From positions 11,262,501-11,326,500 of the forward strand of contig NC_134031.1 in the NCBI RefSeq assembly GCF_964204645.1: DNA of 64,000 nt. The letters are read 5' to 3'. Each line of letters begins with the position of its first letter. The first letter of the stretch is position 1. Under the pieces are notes generated by a model. That model worked only from the letters and a program-made list of their open reading frames with translations, searched no databases and was not told the origin of the DNA. The stretch comes from Tubulanus polymorphus. Taxonomy: Eukaryota > Nemertea > Palaeonemertea > Tubulaniformes > Tubulanidae. The position numbers were made by a program, and so were the translations under genes. This document shows, piece by piece, positions 63,761 through 64,000 of the stretch.

Positions 63761-64000
63761 AAGACCTGTAAATATAGGCAAGACGCAATGCGGATGTGAT
63801 GGTTAACAGACAGCTTATTATAGACCTATATTTCGATTCATTTTGCAAATGAATTTTCTATTTCTTCGCAGCAAACTAAAAAACGACAGAAAAAGAAATG
63901 CCTAAAAAGTAAAACTAACATTTAGAATGGGCGAGACGAGCGGGGAGCTGGGAAGTGGTGTCGAGACATGGGTTGGTGAAAGAGATTGTGGTAAGTACAT

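Overview
The window is animal nuclear DNA dominated by mobile elements. Spliced coding blocks with GT/AG borders, long noncoding stretches, satellites, a 208-bp (TA)n run, Ty3/gypsy retrotransposons and two Maverick/Polinton DNA transposons all point to a metazoan, probably a marine invertebrate. The species cannot be named from the sequence.

Layout. 1-8.7 kb is gene-poor: a 458-bp direct repeat flanks a block of 31-bp and about 155-bp satellites, part of which is duplicated as a 1.12-kb unit. Polinton E1 spans 8694-25139 (16.4 kb) and is bounded by a 6-bp target duplication (ACCGTT). Next come MITE-like palindromes and a multi-exon CACTA/Tnp2-like transposase gene (27674-30523, + strand), then an SGNH-hydrolase-like ORF and the (TA)n run. 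From 34.05 to 62.9 kb there is a three-level nest. Gypsy A (minus strand; gag at 62.9-61.6 kb, pol at 37.2-34.1 kb) is split by env-bearing gypsy B (37328-61616, TG...CA LTRs, 4-bp duplication GATG). Gypsy B is in turn split by Polinton E2 (about 38078-55182). Possible exons of another host gene lie at 63.3-63.8 kb.

The two Polintons belong to one family and share gene order. Rightward genes: protein-primed DNA polymerase B, an OB-fold-like protein, a penton-like minor capsid candidate, small and membrane proteins, a conserved protein of about 460 aa, a modular acidic/coiled-coil/membrane protein, the double-jelly-roll-like major capsid protein, and a zinc-finger protein with an 8-residue repeat. 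Leftward genes: packaging ATPase, chromodomain DDE integrase and two conserved small proteins. These cover priming and replication, integration, DNA packaging and capsid building, but no adenovirus-type protease could be recognised. Both copies are decayed by different lesions. E2 keeps an intact polymerase and a nearly intact integrase; E1 keeps several membrane-protein genes. The capsid genes are broken in both.

The most unusual points are: (i) element ends that are themselves palindromes of about 190 bp; (ii) terminal repeats that carry the polymerase start codon and first zinc finger, so a chimeric zinc-finger ORF faces inward from the opposite end; (iii) an HNH endonuclease cassette at two different sites, in E1 accompanied by a second copy of the polymerase 3' end; (iv) one gene whose middle is exchanged or hyper-diverged between otherwise near-identical copies; (v) a TAAATG-type motif over almost every Polinton start codon, resembling late promoters of large DNA viruses; and (vi) the retrotransposon/retrotransposon/Polinton nest, supported by an open reading frame across the reconstructed empty site.
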